Positions 34,801-43,742 of a stretch of 56,043 nt of DNA are shown here, in pieces. Source of the DNA: Acidimicrobiia bacterium. Its GTDB lineage: Bacteria > Actinomycetota > Acidimicrobiia > Spongiisociales > ZC4RG35. Positions within the stretch are counted from its first letter, which is position 1. Each line of letters starts with the position of its first letter. Below the pieces are notes generated by a model that saw nothing but the letters and a program-made list of their open reading frames with translations, was not told the DNA's origin and did not search any database. The stretch lies in the NCBI GenBank assembly GCA_025928935.1, contig JAICNB010000010.1, positions 1 through 56,043 on the forward strand, given 5' to 3'. The translations under genes were made by a program, and so were the position numbers.

Positions 34801-35391
34801 CCGCCGCACCGTGGCTTCGTCGATGACTTCGATCTTCGCCACCTCATGGGATGTTCGGAATCCGTCGAAGAAATGGAGAAAGGGAATCCTGCTCTCCAGT
34901 GTGGCCAGGTGGGCGACAAGGGCCAGATCCTGTGCTTCCTGGACGTTCGAGGAGGCGAGCATCGCGAAGCCGGTGGCGCGGGCCGCCATCACATCCGAAT
35001 GATCTCCGAAGATGGACAGGGCATGGGTGGCCAGTGCCCTCGCCGCGACATGGATCACCGTGGGGGTGAGCTCGCCGGCGATCTTGTACATGTTGGGGAG
35101 CATCAGGAGCAGGCCTTGTGAGGCGGTGAACGTGGTGCTGAGGGCGCCCGTTGTCAGTGCTCCGTGGACCGTGCCCGCGGCCCCGGCCTCACTCTGCATC
35201 TCGACGACGTCTGGCACCACCCCCCACAGGTTGGGCTTGCCGCGGTGGGACCAGGCGTCGGCCAGCTCCCCCATCGGCGAGGCCGGCGTTATCGGGTAGA
35301 TGGCGATCACCTCGCTGAGGAGATGGGCGATCCGCGCCGCCGCCTCGTTGCCGTCGACGCTGACGTGGGAGGACGTCACAGTCGGGCTCAT
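31822..35391 (-). CDS. nifJ: Pyruvate:ferredoxin (flavodoxin) oxidoreductase
   Basis: This 1189-residue single-chain enzyme converts pyruvate to acetyl-CoA and reduces ferredoxin. The N-terminal domain has IAIYPITPASPMGELAD and WGVVPDVVEMQSEAGAAG. Two [4Fe-4S] sites are visible: CIDCGRCALVCP and CTGCSICVDVCP. A third cluster lies in GACAGCGETPYLKL, and the thiamine diphosphate motif is GGDGWAYDIGFGG, then LDTEVYSNTGGQASKATP. The ATG at 35391 starts MSPTVTSSHVSVDGNEAAARI, right at the conserved start; 60 upstream codons are unlike the family. It coexists with a pyruvate-type dehydrogenase operon at the left end. Confidence 0.96.
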   Translation of the reverse strand: MSPTVTSSHVSVDGNEAAARIAHLLSEVIAIYPITPASPMGELADAWSHRGKPNLWGVVPDVVEMQSEAGAAGTVHGALTTGALSTTFTASQGLLLMLPNMYKIAGELTPTVIHVAARALATHALSIFGDHSDVMAARATGFAMLASSNVQEAQDLALVAHLATLESRIPFLHFFDGFRTSHEVAKIEVIDEATVRRLVDEDLIADHRLRALNPNRPSIRGTAQNPDVFFQAREAVNPYYQATPAIVADAMARVAAETGRHYELFEYRGAPNADAVVVLMGSGVGAAAEAVERLVEGGHRVGVLAVKLFRPFDTAAFSAAVPRSVSRLVVMDRTKEPGAVGDPLYLDVVAALAEEGREIDVIAGRYGLSSKEFTPAMVAGIFAEAASDRPKRHFTVGIADDVTRASIDWDRAWWHEPADVTRAVFFGLGADGTVGAVKNSVKILGEPELLNAQGYFVYDSKKSGSRTVSHLRVSPRPIESSYLIEEADFVGIHQFDFLESTDVLAIAGQGATVLLNSPFPAAQTWDRLPWEAQRQIVAKGLEVWAIDALSIARECGLGNRINTVLQTCFFHLTDFLDTGDAVAAIKEGVRKSYGGRGEAVVRRNEMAIDEAIGRLHRVDVGNADSSRRIADPVPEVAPEFVKRVTAMMMAGNGDLLPVSAMPVDGTFPTGTAQWEKRSIAFEIPIWDPELCIDCGRCALVCPHAAIRFKAFDPDIEIPDGLPWKESTGKDLKGKRIIVQVAPDDCTGCSICVDVCPARSKEISKHKAIDMEPKLPHLERERRNYSFFLEIPEMQRSDVIANSVKGSQLLQPLFEYSGACAGCGETPYLKLITQMMGDRMIVANATGCSSIYGGNLPTTPWSQNGDGRGPAWSNSLFEDNAEFGLGMRLAMEVQRDDALLLVTALAPDLGHLAVEILEAAADRDAVDRDARVDLQRRQVSQLREHLLHMEGPLARRLEGVADSLVETSIWIVGGDGWAYDIGFGGLDHVLASGRDVNILILDTEVYSNTGGQASKATPRGAIAKFATGGKATAKKDLGQIAMSYGNVYVGQVAMGANVNQTVRAMAEAEAYRGVSLVIAYSPCIAHGYDLADQIQHQKLATETGYWPLYRYDPAREATGNPGLLLDSRRPTTSFKELASKETRFAMLGLVDKARSERLLLRAQQDIDDRWQLYEQMVELHRTAQYSEVAE

Positions 35392-35448
35392 GGGGACAAC
35401 ATAAGCAGACGGCGCTGCCAACAGAGGGGGCCAAAATCCCCTACTTGA

Positions 35449-35493
35449 AATTGGGACCGACCGACGCGCATATGACGCCAATTGGTCCCAATT
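35449..35493. promoter_or_regulatory. 10-bp inverted repeat in the nifJ/lhr divergent promoter
   Basis: AATTGGGACC (35449-35458) and GGTCCCAATT (35484-35493) are perfect reverse complements separated by 25 bp. A CCAATTGG palindrome (35478-35485) overlaps the right arm. The element lies in the 142-bp gap between the divergent nifJ and lhr starts, 57 bp from nifJ and 40 bp from lhr, and is AT-richer than its surroundings. It fits an operator for a regulator binding two half-sites about three and a half turns apart, centre to centre. The regulator is unknown. Confidence 0.5.
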
Positions 35494-35533
35494 ACGGACC
35501 GAGACTGTCCTCCACCGGTGATACCTTCTCCGT

Positions 35534-38500
35534 GTGGATCCCCTCGGTGCCTTCACCGCCGCCACCCGCACCTGGTTCGAAGCCTCCTTCGCCGAGCCGA
35601 CCAGGGCTCAGGCTTTGGGCTGGCCGGCCATCGCCGGCGGCCACCACACATTGATCCATGCCCCCACCGGCTCGGGCAAGACACTGGCAGCGTTCCTCTG
35701 GACACTCGACCGGCTGCTCACCGAGCCCCAACCCGAAAAGACGGCCCGGTGCCGGGTCCTCTACATATCACCGCTCAAGGCGCTCGCCCACGACGTCGAG
35801 CGGAACCTCCGGGCGCCGCTCGCCGGTATCAGGCACGCCTCGAGCCGCATCGGAGGACCCGAGCTGCCGACGATCGACACCTTCATCCGCACCGGTGACA
35901 CCCCGCCCGAGGACCGGCAGAGGATGCGGCGGAACCCGCCCGACATCCTCATCACCACACCCGAGTCTCTCTACCTGCTGCTCACGTCGGCGGCGAGAGA
36001 GGTCCTGCGCACCGTCCGGTGGGTCATCGTCGACGAGGTCCATGCAGTGGCGGGCAGCAAGCGAGGCGCCCATCTCGCCCTCTCCCTCGAGCGTCTGGAG
36101 GAGGTGACCGAGACCCCGCCTCAACGGATCGGGCTCTCCGCCACTCAACGGCCGTTGGACACGATCGGCCGATTCCTCGGGGGCGGCACCCTGGACGACG
36201 AGAACGCCTGGCAACCTCGACCGGTGACCTTGATCGACGTCCCCCACGATCGCACCCTCGACCTCGAGATCGTCGTACCGGTCGAGGACATGAACGCGCT
36301 CGGCGAGCCGGACCCTCTCGACCCCGAACAGCAGACCACCAGATCCATCTGGCCCGCGGTCTACCCACGTCTTCTGGAGCAGATCCTCGCCCACCGCAGC
36401 ACCATCGTGTTCGCCAACTCACGTCGTCTCGCAGAGCGCATCTGCTCTGAGATCAACAATCTCGCAGGGGAGGAGATCGCCAGGGCCCACCACGGCTCGG
36501 TGGCGCGGGAGCAGCGGATCATCACCGAGGAAGCGCTCAAGCGGGGTGAGCTCAGGGCGGTCGTGGCGACTTCGTCCCTCGAGCTTGGCATCGACATGGG
36601 CACCGTGGACCTCGTCCTCCAGGTCGAATCGCCCACCTCGGTCTCCTCGGGGCTCCAGCGCGTGGGTCGGTCCGGCCATCAGGTGGGTGGCACCTCGAAG
36701 GCAATGATCTACCCCAAGTACCGGGGTGACCTGCTGGTGTCGACGGTGGTGGTCGACCAGATGCTTCGCCGCGAGGTGGAGACCACCAAAGTCCCGGCCA
36801 ACCCCCTCGACGTGCTCTCCCAGCAACTGGTGGCACATGTCGTGGCCACCCCGTCCACCGCCGACGAGCTTTTCGAGATCGCCCGGAGGGCCGCCCCATA
36901 CGCCGATTTGACCCGGGCCGTCTTCGACGAGACCCTCGACATGCTCGCCGGTCGCTATCCCTCCGACCTCTTCGCCGAGCTGAGACCCCGGGTCAACTGG
37001 GACCGATCCACCGGAGACGTGTCGCCGAGGCCCGGATCACTGCAGCTGGCCGTGGCCAATGCGGGGACCATTCCCGACCGTGGGCTGTTCCGGGTGACCC
37101 TGCCCGACGGGAGCCGGGTCGGCGAGCTGGACGAGGAGATGGTCTACGAGTCACGGGAGGGAGATGTCTTCCTCCTCGGCAGCAGTGCCTGGCGGATAGC
37201 CCGGATCACCCACGACCGTGTCGAGGTCGTCCCCGCTCCCGCGGAGGGTGCGGCCAGAATGCCGTTCTGGCACGGCGACAGCCTCGGTCGATCACTCGAG
37301 ACGGGCCGCGCCGTTGGGCGGTTCGTCCGTGAGATGGGTCGCCTCGATCCCGAGACCGCCGATTCCGAGCTCCGATCCAGATACCACCTCGACGAGTTGG
37401 CCGCTCGGAACCTGTTGGCCTATCTGAGCGAGGAACGGGAGGCCACCGGGGCCCACCCCACGGATCAGAGCATCGTCGTCGAGAGGTTCCGAGACGAGAT
37501 CGGGGACTGGCGCCTGGTCCTGCTCTCGCCTCTCGGCGCCCGTGTCCATGCCCCATGGGCCATGGCCCTTCGACACCGGTTCCGGGAGCGGTACGGGACC
37601 GATGTCGATGCGATCTGGTCTGACGACGGCATCGCCTTCCGCTTTCCCGACTCCGACGCCCCGCCCGAGGCAGAAGACCTCGTCCTCGACCCCGAGGATG
37701 TGGAGGCCCTGTTGCTCGAGCATCTGGGCGACACTGCCCTGTTCGCGGCCCGCTTCCGCGAGGCGGCGGGACGCTCGCTCCTCCTTCCCCGAAGACGGCC
37801 AGGGGAGCGGACCCCGCTGTGGCTCCAACGGAGGAGGTCGGCCGACCTTCTCGGCGTGGCCAAGCAATTCGGCTCCTTCCCCATCATGCTCGAGGTCTAC
37901 CGGGAGATCCTCCAGGACGACTTCGACCTCCCCGGGCTGGTCGAGGTCCTGAGCGACGTGAGGGCGAGGAGGATCCGGGTGGCCTCGGTCGACCTTGACG
38001 GGCCAAGCCCATTCGCCTCCTCCCTGCTCTTCGCATTCGTCGCCGCGTATCTGTACGAAGCCGATGCTCCGTTGGCGGAGCGCAGGGCCGCAGCGATGAC
38101 GCTGGACCGGGACCTCCTCAGGGAGCTCCTCGGGGAGGGTGAGCTCCGCGAGCTGATCGACCCCGAAGTGGTGGCCGCAGTCGAGCTCGAGCTACAGCAT
38201 CTGACCGAGAGACGAAGGGTGAAGCGCCCCGACGGGGTGCATGACCTTCTGAGGGATCTCGGGCCACTGACCCTCGACGACATCGAGGTGAGGACGGAGG
38301 GGCTGGACGTTGCCTCCACGCTGGAGGATCTGGTCGCGCAGCGAAGGATCGTCGAGGTGAGCATCGGTGGTGTCAGCCGCTGGGCGGCCGTGGAAGACGT
38401 GTCCCGGCTCAGGGACGCGCTGGGCATCCCCCCGCCCCCAGGTGTCCCGCACGTCTTCCTGGAACCGTTGGCCGATCCGCTCGGTGACGTGATCGGGCGA

Positions 38501-39907
38501 TACGCCCGCACTCATGGCCCTTTCACTGCCGGGGACGTGGCCGACGCCCTCTCCATCCCTGGAGCCATCGTGGAGACGATCCTCGAGGGTCTCGAGGCAT
38601 CGGGACGAGTCGATGTGGGCGCCTTCCGCCCCGGCGGTCAGGGCCGGGAATGGGTCGATCGCGAGGTGCTGCGCCGACTCAAGCGTCGCTCGCTTGCCGT
38701 GCTCCGGCGCGAGATCGAGCCGGTGGGCCCGGCGTCCTTGGCTGCCTTCAACGTCGCCTGGCAGGCAGTGCGGGAAGACCCACCGGTGAGTCAGTCCGCT
38801 CTCATCGATGCATTGGGGCGTCTCACCGGGGCCGTGATCCCGGCGTCCGTGCTCGAACGGGATGTCCTCGCCGCCCGCGTGGCGGATCCCGAGAACCTCC
38901 TCGACCGGCTGCTCCTCGACGGCGACTACGTGTGGATAGGGCACGGGTCCCTCGGCACCTCTGACGGGAGGCTCGCCCTCTATCCCCAATCGTCGCTCGG
39001 AGTCCTGTGGCGCGGGCCGCAGGAGCTGCCTGAGGCCCCCGAGGCGAGTGCCATCCTCGACTTCCTGGACGCAAGGGGCGCCAGCTTCTTCCGGGACATC
39101 TACAACGGCGCCGGTGGCGGAGACCCCGCAGCCTTGTTGGAGCATCTCTGGGACCTGGTCTGGTCCGGTCACGTGACCAACGACACCCTGGCTCCGGTGC
39201 GGGCATTCACCCAGCAGCGTCCGACACGGCGCAGCGGCCGCCCGGGTCTTTCCTCACAGTTCCCGCCCCAGGCCGCGGGACGGTGGTCATCGACGAAGCA
39301 GCTGACCACCGGCGATGCCGGGGACACCGAACGCCATGCCGCCTGGGCCCACCTCATGCTCGATAGACACGGCGTGGTGACCAGGAGCGCCATCCTGGCC
39401 GAGGGTTACCCCGGTGGGTTCAGCGCCCTGTATCCGGTGTTCTCACATCTCGAGGAGACGGGAAGGGTGAGGAGGGGCTACTTCGTCGAGGGTCTGGGCG
39501 GGTCACAGTTCGCCCTACCCGGGGCCGTCGATCGTCTCCGCTCCGACCCGGCGCGGGAGCTGACCGTGCTCGCCGCCACCGATCCGGCCAACCCCTACGG
39601 AGCCGCCCTCCCCTGGCCCGATATCGACGGAGGCCGTTTGGCGCGTGACGCGGGCGCATATGTCCTCGTGTGGGAGGGCGAGCTGATCGGTTACCTCGAT
39701 CGCGGACGTCGCCATCTGACCGTGCTCTCCGAGGACATGTCGGTCTACGGCAGCCTTGGTCGTGGACTGTCAGAGATCGCGGCCCGGCACCGCCGGACCA
39801 CGGTCAACACCGTGAACGGGCGCCCCGCGCCGGGTTCCCCCATCGCCCCCGCGCTCGCCGAGTGGGGGTTCGCCACGGCCCCAAGGGGCCTGACCTACCG
39901 GGGTTAG
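35534..39907 (+). CDS. lhr: Large ATP-dependent helicase Lhr
   Basis: This 1457-residue superfamily 2 DNA helicase has the full Lhr form. The N-terminal core shows the Q-like FAEPTRAQALGWPAI, Walker A HAPTGSGKTLAAFLW near residue 43, motif II DEVHAVAGSKRGAHLALSLERL and motif VI QRVGRSGHQVGG. The Lhr-specific winged helix and C-terminal domains follow to the end. Lhr in mycobacteria is DNA-damage inducible and translocates on single-stranded DNA (family knowledge). The GTG start at 35534 lies just after the divergent inverted-repeat region. No frameshift is seen in this very long gene. Confidence 0.95.
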   Translation: MDPLGAFTAATRTWFEASFAEPTRAQALGWPAIAGGHHTLIHAPTGSGKTLAAFLWTLDRLLTEPQPEKTARCRVLYISPLKALAHDVERNLRAPLAGIRHASSRIGGPELPTIDTFIRTGDTPPEDRQRMRRNPPDILITTPESLYLLLTSAAREVLRTVRWVIVDEVHAVAGSKRGAHLALSLERLEEVTETPPQRIGLSATQRPLDTIGRFLGGGTLDDENAWQPRPVTLIDVPHDRTLDLEIVVPVEDMNALGEPDPLDPEQQTTRSIWPAVYPRLLEQILAHRSTIVFANSRRLAERICSEINNLAGEEIARAHHGSVAREQRIITEEALKRGELRAVVATSSLELGIDMGTVDLVLQVESPTSVSSGLQRVGRSGHQVGGTSKAMIYPKYRGDLLVSTVVVDQMLRREVETTKVPANPLDVLSQQLVAHVVATPSTADELFEIARRAAPYADLTRAVFDETLDMLAGRYPSDLFAELRPRVNWDRSTGDVSPRPGSLQLAVANAGTIPDRGLFRVTLPDGSRVGELDEEMVYESREGDVFLLGSSAWRIARITHDRVEVVPAPAEGAARMPFWHGDSLGRSLETGRAVGRFVREMGRLDPETADSELRSRYHLDELAARNLLAYLSEEREATGAHPTDQSIVVERFRDEIGDWRLVLLSPLGARVHAPWAMALRHRFRERYGTDVDAIWSDDGIAFRFPDSDAPPEAEDLVLDPEDVEALLLEHLGDTALFAARFREAAGRSLLLPRRRPGERTPLWLQRRRSADLLGVAKQFGSFPIMLEVYREILQDDFDLPGLVEVLSDVRARRIRVASVDLDGPSPFASSLLFAFVAAYLYEADAPLAERRAAAMTLDRDLLRELLGEGELRELIDPEVVAAVELELQHLTERRRVKRPDGVHDLLRDLGPLTLDDIEVRTEGLDVASTLEDLVAQRRIVEVSIGGVSRWAAVEDVSRLRDALGIPPPPGVPHVFLEPLADPLGDVIGRYARTHGPFTAGDVADALSIPGAIVETILEGLEASGRVDVGAFRPGGQGREWVDREVLRRLKRRSLAVLRREIEPVGPASLAAFNVAWQAVREDPPVSQSALIDALGRLTGAVIPASVLERDVLAARVADPENLLDRLLLDGDYVWIGHGSLGTSDGRLALYPQSSLGVLWRGPQELPEAPEASAILDFLDARGASFFRDIYNGAGGGDPAALLEHLWDLVWSGHVTNDTLAPVRAFTQQRPTRRSGRPGLSSQFPPQAAGRWSSTKQLTTGDAGDTERHAAWAHLMLDRHGVVTRSAILAEGYPGGFSALYPVFSHLEETGRVRRGYFVEGLGGSQFALPGAVDRLRSDPARELTVLAATDPANPYGAALPWPDIDGGRLARDAGAYVLVWEGELIGYLDRGRRHLTVLSEDMSVYGSLGRGLSEIAARHRRTTVNTVNGRPAPGSPIAPALAEWGFATAPRGLTYRG

Positions 39908-39925
39908 GCGTTCTGGTCGTGAGCT

Positions 39926-41788
39926 CTACGACACGCGATCGAGGATGTCGTATGTCGTCGATCGCAGGGCAGGTCGCCGTCCGGCCGCCTCGATCACCTC
40001 ACGGAACTGCTGTGGGGTGACTTCCTGCCCGTGGGCAGCCCCGGCGGAACGGGTGATGATCTCGCCCATGAGGGTGCCGCCCAGGTCGTTGCAGCCGGCG
40101 TCGAGGAGCCTGCGGCCACCGTCCAGGCCGAGCTTGACCCAAGACGCCTGGATGTTCGGCACCAGGCCGTCGAAGGCAATCCGGGATACGGCGTGGATCA
40201 GCACCACCTCGTCCCAGGTGGGGCCGGGACGCGACCGTCCGCGCAGGTATATGGGCGAGCCCATGTGAACGAAAGGCAGTGGGACCATCTCGGTGAACCC
40301 GCCCGTCCTGCGCTGGATCTCGCGTATCACCTGGAGGTGCTTGGCCCAGGACCTCGGATGGTCGATGTGGCCGAACATGATGGTCGAGGTCGCCCGCAGG
40401 CCGAGCTCATGGGCTGTGATCATCACTTCTGCCCACTGCGAGGTGCGGATCTTGTCCGGGCAGAGATGGGCTCGCACGTCGTCGTCGAGGATCTCGGCGG
40501 CGGTACCGGGAAGAGTCCCCAGCCCGGCCTCCTTCAGTTCCTCGAGGAAGCGCCGCACCGGGATGCCGAGCGTCTCGGCGCCCTGCCAGACCTCGAGCGG
40601 TGTGAAACCGTGGATGTGCATGTCGGGCAGCTCCGCCTTGATCGCGTTGACCACGTCCACGTAGAAGTTCCCGGTGAAGTCGGGATGGATCCCACCCTGG
40701 AGGGTCACCTCGGTCGCACCCCGGTCCCAGGCTTCCACTGCCCGCTCCACGATCTCGTCCAGCCCCATCAGGTACGGCTCGCCCCGCAGGTTGAGGCTGC
40801 GCGGGCCCTTGGAGAAGGCACAGAAGCCACACCTGAAATAGCAGAGATTGGTGTAGTTGATGTTCCGGTTCACCACATATGTGACTGTGTCCCCGACAGC
40901 TCGCTCCCGGAGGACATCGGCGACCTGAGCAACTGCGTCGACCTGGTCACCTCGCGCCCGGAACAGTGCCTCGAGCTCATCGATCGTCGGAGGTGTCCCG
41001 GCGAGGGACCGCTCCAGGATCGGGGCGAGGTCCCCTGCCGACGAGGGATACGCGGGGGCGGACCCCACCGTCCAGGACCGATCGAGCCATTCGGCAGAGA
41101 GGCGACTCGCCGGAACCGGTGGCGCCAGGTCCTTCCCCGGAGCCCATTCGTGCCTGGGACGGGCCGCCCCCGAGCCGTCCACCTGTCCCAGCCATGCCAT
41201 GAACACCTCTGCGGGGAGAGTCTGACGTGCCTCATCGATCTCGATCCCGAGAGGGAAGGCGGTCCGTTCCACCAGCTTCTTGCCGACCAGTGCCTTCCTC
41301 AGTTCGCCGATCCCCTCCGGCTCCCAGTCACGTAGCAGGAGGTCGGTAGCGCCCATCTCGACAGCCTTGGTGGCCTGGGCGACATCGTCGACGAAAACGG
41401 ATACCGCAGTGTCGACTCCGGGCAGGGCGGCGAGGCCGGCCATCACCGATGTCTCGGATCGGGTGGAGCGGAGATAACGCGCCCCGGATCGGGCCACCGC
41501 GTCGAGGATGGACTCCCTGCTCCCCTCGGCGACCACGGTGATCCGCCAGGGGGGAACACCCTGGGCGGCGAGAGTCAGTGCCTCGACCGGCTTCACCACC
41601 CAGGCGGCGGGACCAACATCGCCTATCGACTCGGCCACCACCATGAGGCCAGCCTGGTGACCGGCTGCGATCTCGACCGCAGTTGGTGAAGCCATCTCGA
41701 CGGTGGTGGTCCCCTCCCGGCGCCGGCTGTTCGCGGTGGGCTCGGCCAGCTGGCCGGCGGGTCGGACCCTGAGGAAAGTGATGGTCAT
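39926..41788 (-). CDS. cofH: CofH subunit of 7,8-didemethyl-8-hydroxy-5-deazariboflavin synthase, with a large N-terminal extension
   Basis: CofH is a radical-SAM enzyme that joins tyrosine-derived and flavin precursors for coenzyme F420. The core from about residue 235 shows VGDTVTYVVNRNINYTNLCYF with the cluster motif CYFRCGFC near residue 315, then EVTLQGGIHPDFTGNFYVDVV and LGTLPGTAAEILDD. Residues 210-300 match the usual linker before the CofH core in FbiC. The first ~210 residues (WVVKPVEALTLAAQGVPPW, ATKAVEMGATDLLLRDW) match no family I recognise. The ATG overlaps the cofG TGA as ATGA. At 620 residues it is far longer than a normal CofH (~380). Confidence 0.9.
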   Translation of the reverse strand: MTITFLRVRPAGQLAEPTANSRRREGTTTVEMASPTAVEIAAGHQAGLMVVAESIGDVGPAAWVVKPVEALTLAAQGVPPWRITVVAEGSRESILDAVARSGARYLRSTRSETSVMAGLAALPGVDTAVSVFVDDVAQATKAVEMGATDLLLRDWEPEGIGELRKALVGKKLVERTAFPLGIEIDEARQTLPAEVFMAWLGQVDGSGAARPRHEWAPGKDLAPPVPASRLSAEWLDRSWTVGSAPAYPSSAGDLAPILERSLAGTPPTIDELEALFRARGDQVDAVAQVADVLRERAVGDTVTYVVNRNINYTNLCYFRCGFCAFSKGPRSLNLRGEPYLMGLDEIVERAVEAWDRGATEVTLQGGIHPDFTGNFYVDVVNAIKAELPDMHIHGFTPLEVWQGAETLGIPVRRFLEELKEAGLGTLPGTAAEILDDDVRAHLCPDKIRTSQWAEVMITAHELGLRATSTIMFGHIDHPRSWAKHLQVIREIQRRTGGFTEMVPLPFVHMGSPIYLRGRSRPGPTWDEVVLIHAVSRIAFDGLVPNIQASWVKLGLDGGRRLLDAGCNDLGGTLMGEIITRSAGAAHGQEVTPQQFREVIEAAGRRPALRSTTYDILDRVS

Positions 41789-42921
41789 CGCGCTCCAGTC
41801 TTCTCATGGACGAGGGCCAGCCCGTCGCCATCGGCAGCGGCCACCACGTCGGCGTACAGAACGGGGTCGATCCAGTCGGGTTCGATGTACTCGGGGTAGA
41901 CAGGTAGACGAGGCCGCAACTCGAAACCGGCTTCCTCGGTCCTCCCGCTCAACTCGTCGAGATGCGGCCAGGGCGCCTCGGGATTCACCCAATCGATCGT
42001 GAGCGGGGAGACACCGCCCCAGTCGTTGATCCCGGCATCGAGGTATATCTCGAACTGCTCGGTGAGGTTGGGCGGGACCTGCACGTTGGCCTCGGCCCCG
42101 AGGATCCACCTGGCCAGGGCCACCACCCGGGCGAAGCATGGGGGCACCGGCTCGGCCGAGTGACGCATCGGGGTGTCCGCCTTGGCCCTGAAGTTCTGGA
42201 TGATCACCTCCTGGATGGCCCCGGTGTCCCCGGCCAGGCCACGCAGGGCGAACAGGGAATCGACGATCTCGTCGTGGCTCTCACCGATCCCCACCAGGAT
42301 GCCGGTGGTGAAGGGAACCCGGGCTCGCCCCGCGGCCTCGATCGTGGCCACGCGAGCCGAGGGGTCCTTGGATCTGGTGCCGTGATGGGGCATCCCCGGC
42401 TCCATCAAACGGGGCGAGATGTTCTCCAGCATCATCCCCATCGATGGGTTGCTGGGACGAAGGAGCAGCATCTCGCCCTCGGTGAGAAGGCCGGGATTGG
42501 CATGAGGGAAGAGGGTCGTCTCCTCCCGGACCAGCTCCGACATCTCGGCGACATACGCGATGGTCGAATCCAGGCCCCGGCCGCCCAGGAAGGCGGCCGC
42601 CTGGGGCCAGCGCTCCTCAGGCCGGTCGCCGAGTGTGAACAAGGCCTCCGTGCAGCCACGCTCCTCCCCTGCCCTGGCAATCGCCAGGACCTCCTCAGGC
42701 TCCAGGTACATGCCTCCCGCCCCGGGGGGCTTGGCGAAGGTGCAATAGGTGCAGCGGTCCCGGCACAGGGTGGTGAGCGGTATGAACACCTTGCGGCTAT
42801 AGGTGACGTTTCGGCCCCGTCCCTCGTCACGAAGAGCCCGGGCGTGTTCGAACAGCGGTCCGTCGGACACCGCGCCTTCCAGGTATCGAAGGGCCAGTTC
42901 GGGGTCGGGCTGAGGGTGCAT
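41785..42921 (-). CDS. cofG: CofG subunit of 7,8-didemethyl-8-hydroxy-5-deazariboflavin synthase
   Basis: CofG is the radical-SAM partner of CofH in F420 synthesis. It has 378 residues. The cluster motif is LCRDRCTYCTFAK near residue 58, followed by MYLEPEEVLAIARAGEERGC, NPSMGMMLENISPRL, PFTTGILVGIGESHDEIVDSL and NDWGGVSPLTIDWVNP. The C-terminus EPDWIDPVLYADVVAAADGDG matches the end of the CofG half of fused FbiC proteins. Actinobacteria usually carry a single FbiC; here the two halves are separate overlapping genes. It follows the SDR gene by 17 bp. Confidence 0.95.
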   Translation of the reverse strand: MHPQPDPELALRYLEGAVSDGPLFEHARALRDEGRGRNVTYSRKVFIPLTTLCRDRCTYCTFAKPPGAGGMYLEPEEVLAIARAGEERGCTEALFTLGDRPEERWPQAAAFLGGRGLDSTIAYVAEMSELVREETTLFPHANPGLLTEGEMLLLRPSNPSMGMMLENISPRLMEPGMPHHGTRSKDPSARVATIEAAGRARVPFTTGILVGIGESHDEIVDSLFALRGLAGDTGAIQEVIIQNFRAKADTPMRHSAEPVPPCFARVVALARWILGAEANVQVPPNLTEQFEIYLDAGINDWGGVSPLTIDWVNPEAPWPHLDELSGRTEEAGFELRPRLPVYPEYIEPDWIDPVLYADVVAAADGDGLALVHEKTGAR

Positions 42922-42938
42922 CGGTCTCTCCGTGTCTC

Positions 42939-43715
42939 TCAGGCTATGCCCGACGACGAGGCCTCAGTCAAGCCGCCATCGACCGGGAGAGTCACACCGG
43001 TGATCCAGGCGGCGGCGTCGGAGGCGAGGAAGACGATGGCAGACGCTATGTCCTCCGGCGTGCCCAGTCGGCCGAGCGGGTGCATCCTGGCCGCGGCCGG
43101 CTCGTCCCGCCAGAGCATCTCCGAGAGCCTGGTCTTGACGACGCCCGGAGCCACTGCGTTCACTCTCACCGTGGGAGCGAGCTCGAAGGCGAGCTGGCGT
43201 GTCATGTGGACCAGGCCCGCCTTCGAGATGTTGTAGGAACCCGTGATGGGGCTGGGACGTAGCCCTCCGACAGAGGAGACGTTGACCACCGAGCCTCCGC
43301 TCTTCTCCATGGAAGCCCGATACGCGGCGCGGACCCAGAGCAGAGGCGCCCTCAGATTGACCGCCCAGGTCTTGTCCGAGGCGCCCAGGTCCACCTCCAT
43401 CAGCGTGCCCGCCGACGGGTTGGTCCCGGCGTTGTTCACCAGGATGTCGCATGAGCCAAATCGCTCCACGGTGGCCGCGACCGTTTCGTCCGCCGATTCC
43501 TCGGAGTCGGCCCGGGCCGGAAGGACGAGGAGACGGTCACTCGCCACCCCTGCCTCGATCAGCTCCGCGGCGGCGGCCTCGATGTTTTCAGGCTTTCGAG
43601 AGGTGATGGTGACGCCTTCTGCCCCGCTCCGGGCGAACTCCAGCGCGGCCGCCCGGCCGATGCCACGGCTGGCGCCCGTCACGATGACGACTTTCCCCTC
43701 GACGCTGACTTCCAT
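42939..43715 (-). CDS. Short-chain dehydrogenase/reductase (FabG-like)
   Basis: This 258-residue classical SDR has the cofactor motif VTGASRGIGRAAALEF near residue 12, the NNAG motif in DILVNNAGTNPSAG, the catalytic Ser in VVNVSSVGGL and YxxxK in SYNISKAGLVH. The end LASDAAAWITGVTLPVDGG is typical. The TSRKP near the first strand suggests NADP(H). The substrate is unknown. It lies between a flavin reductase and cofG, 27 and 17 bp away, in what looks like one operon. Confidence 0.93.
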   Translation of the reverse strand: MEVSVEGKVVIVTGASRGIGRAAALEFARSGAEGVTITSRKPENIEAAAAELIEAGVASDRLLVLPARADSEESADETVAATVERFGSCDILVNNAGTNPSAGTLMEVDLGASDKTWAVNLRAPLLWVRAAYRASMEKSGGSVVNVSSVGGLRPSPITGSYNISKAGLVHMTRQLAFELAPTVRVNAVAPGVVKTRLSEMLWRDEPAAARMHPLGRLGTPEDIASAIVFLASDAAAWITGVTLPVDGGLTEASSSGIA

Positions 43716-43742
43716 GACGCTCCTCGGACCGGCGGCGCCCGG

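Noticed and set aside
34147-35121. Plus-strand open frame of 324 codons inside nifJ
   Set aside because: Antisense shadow of nifJ with no motifs.
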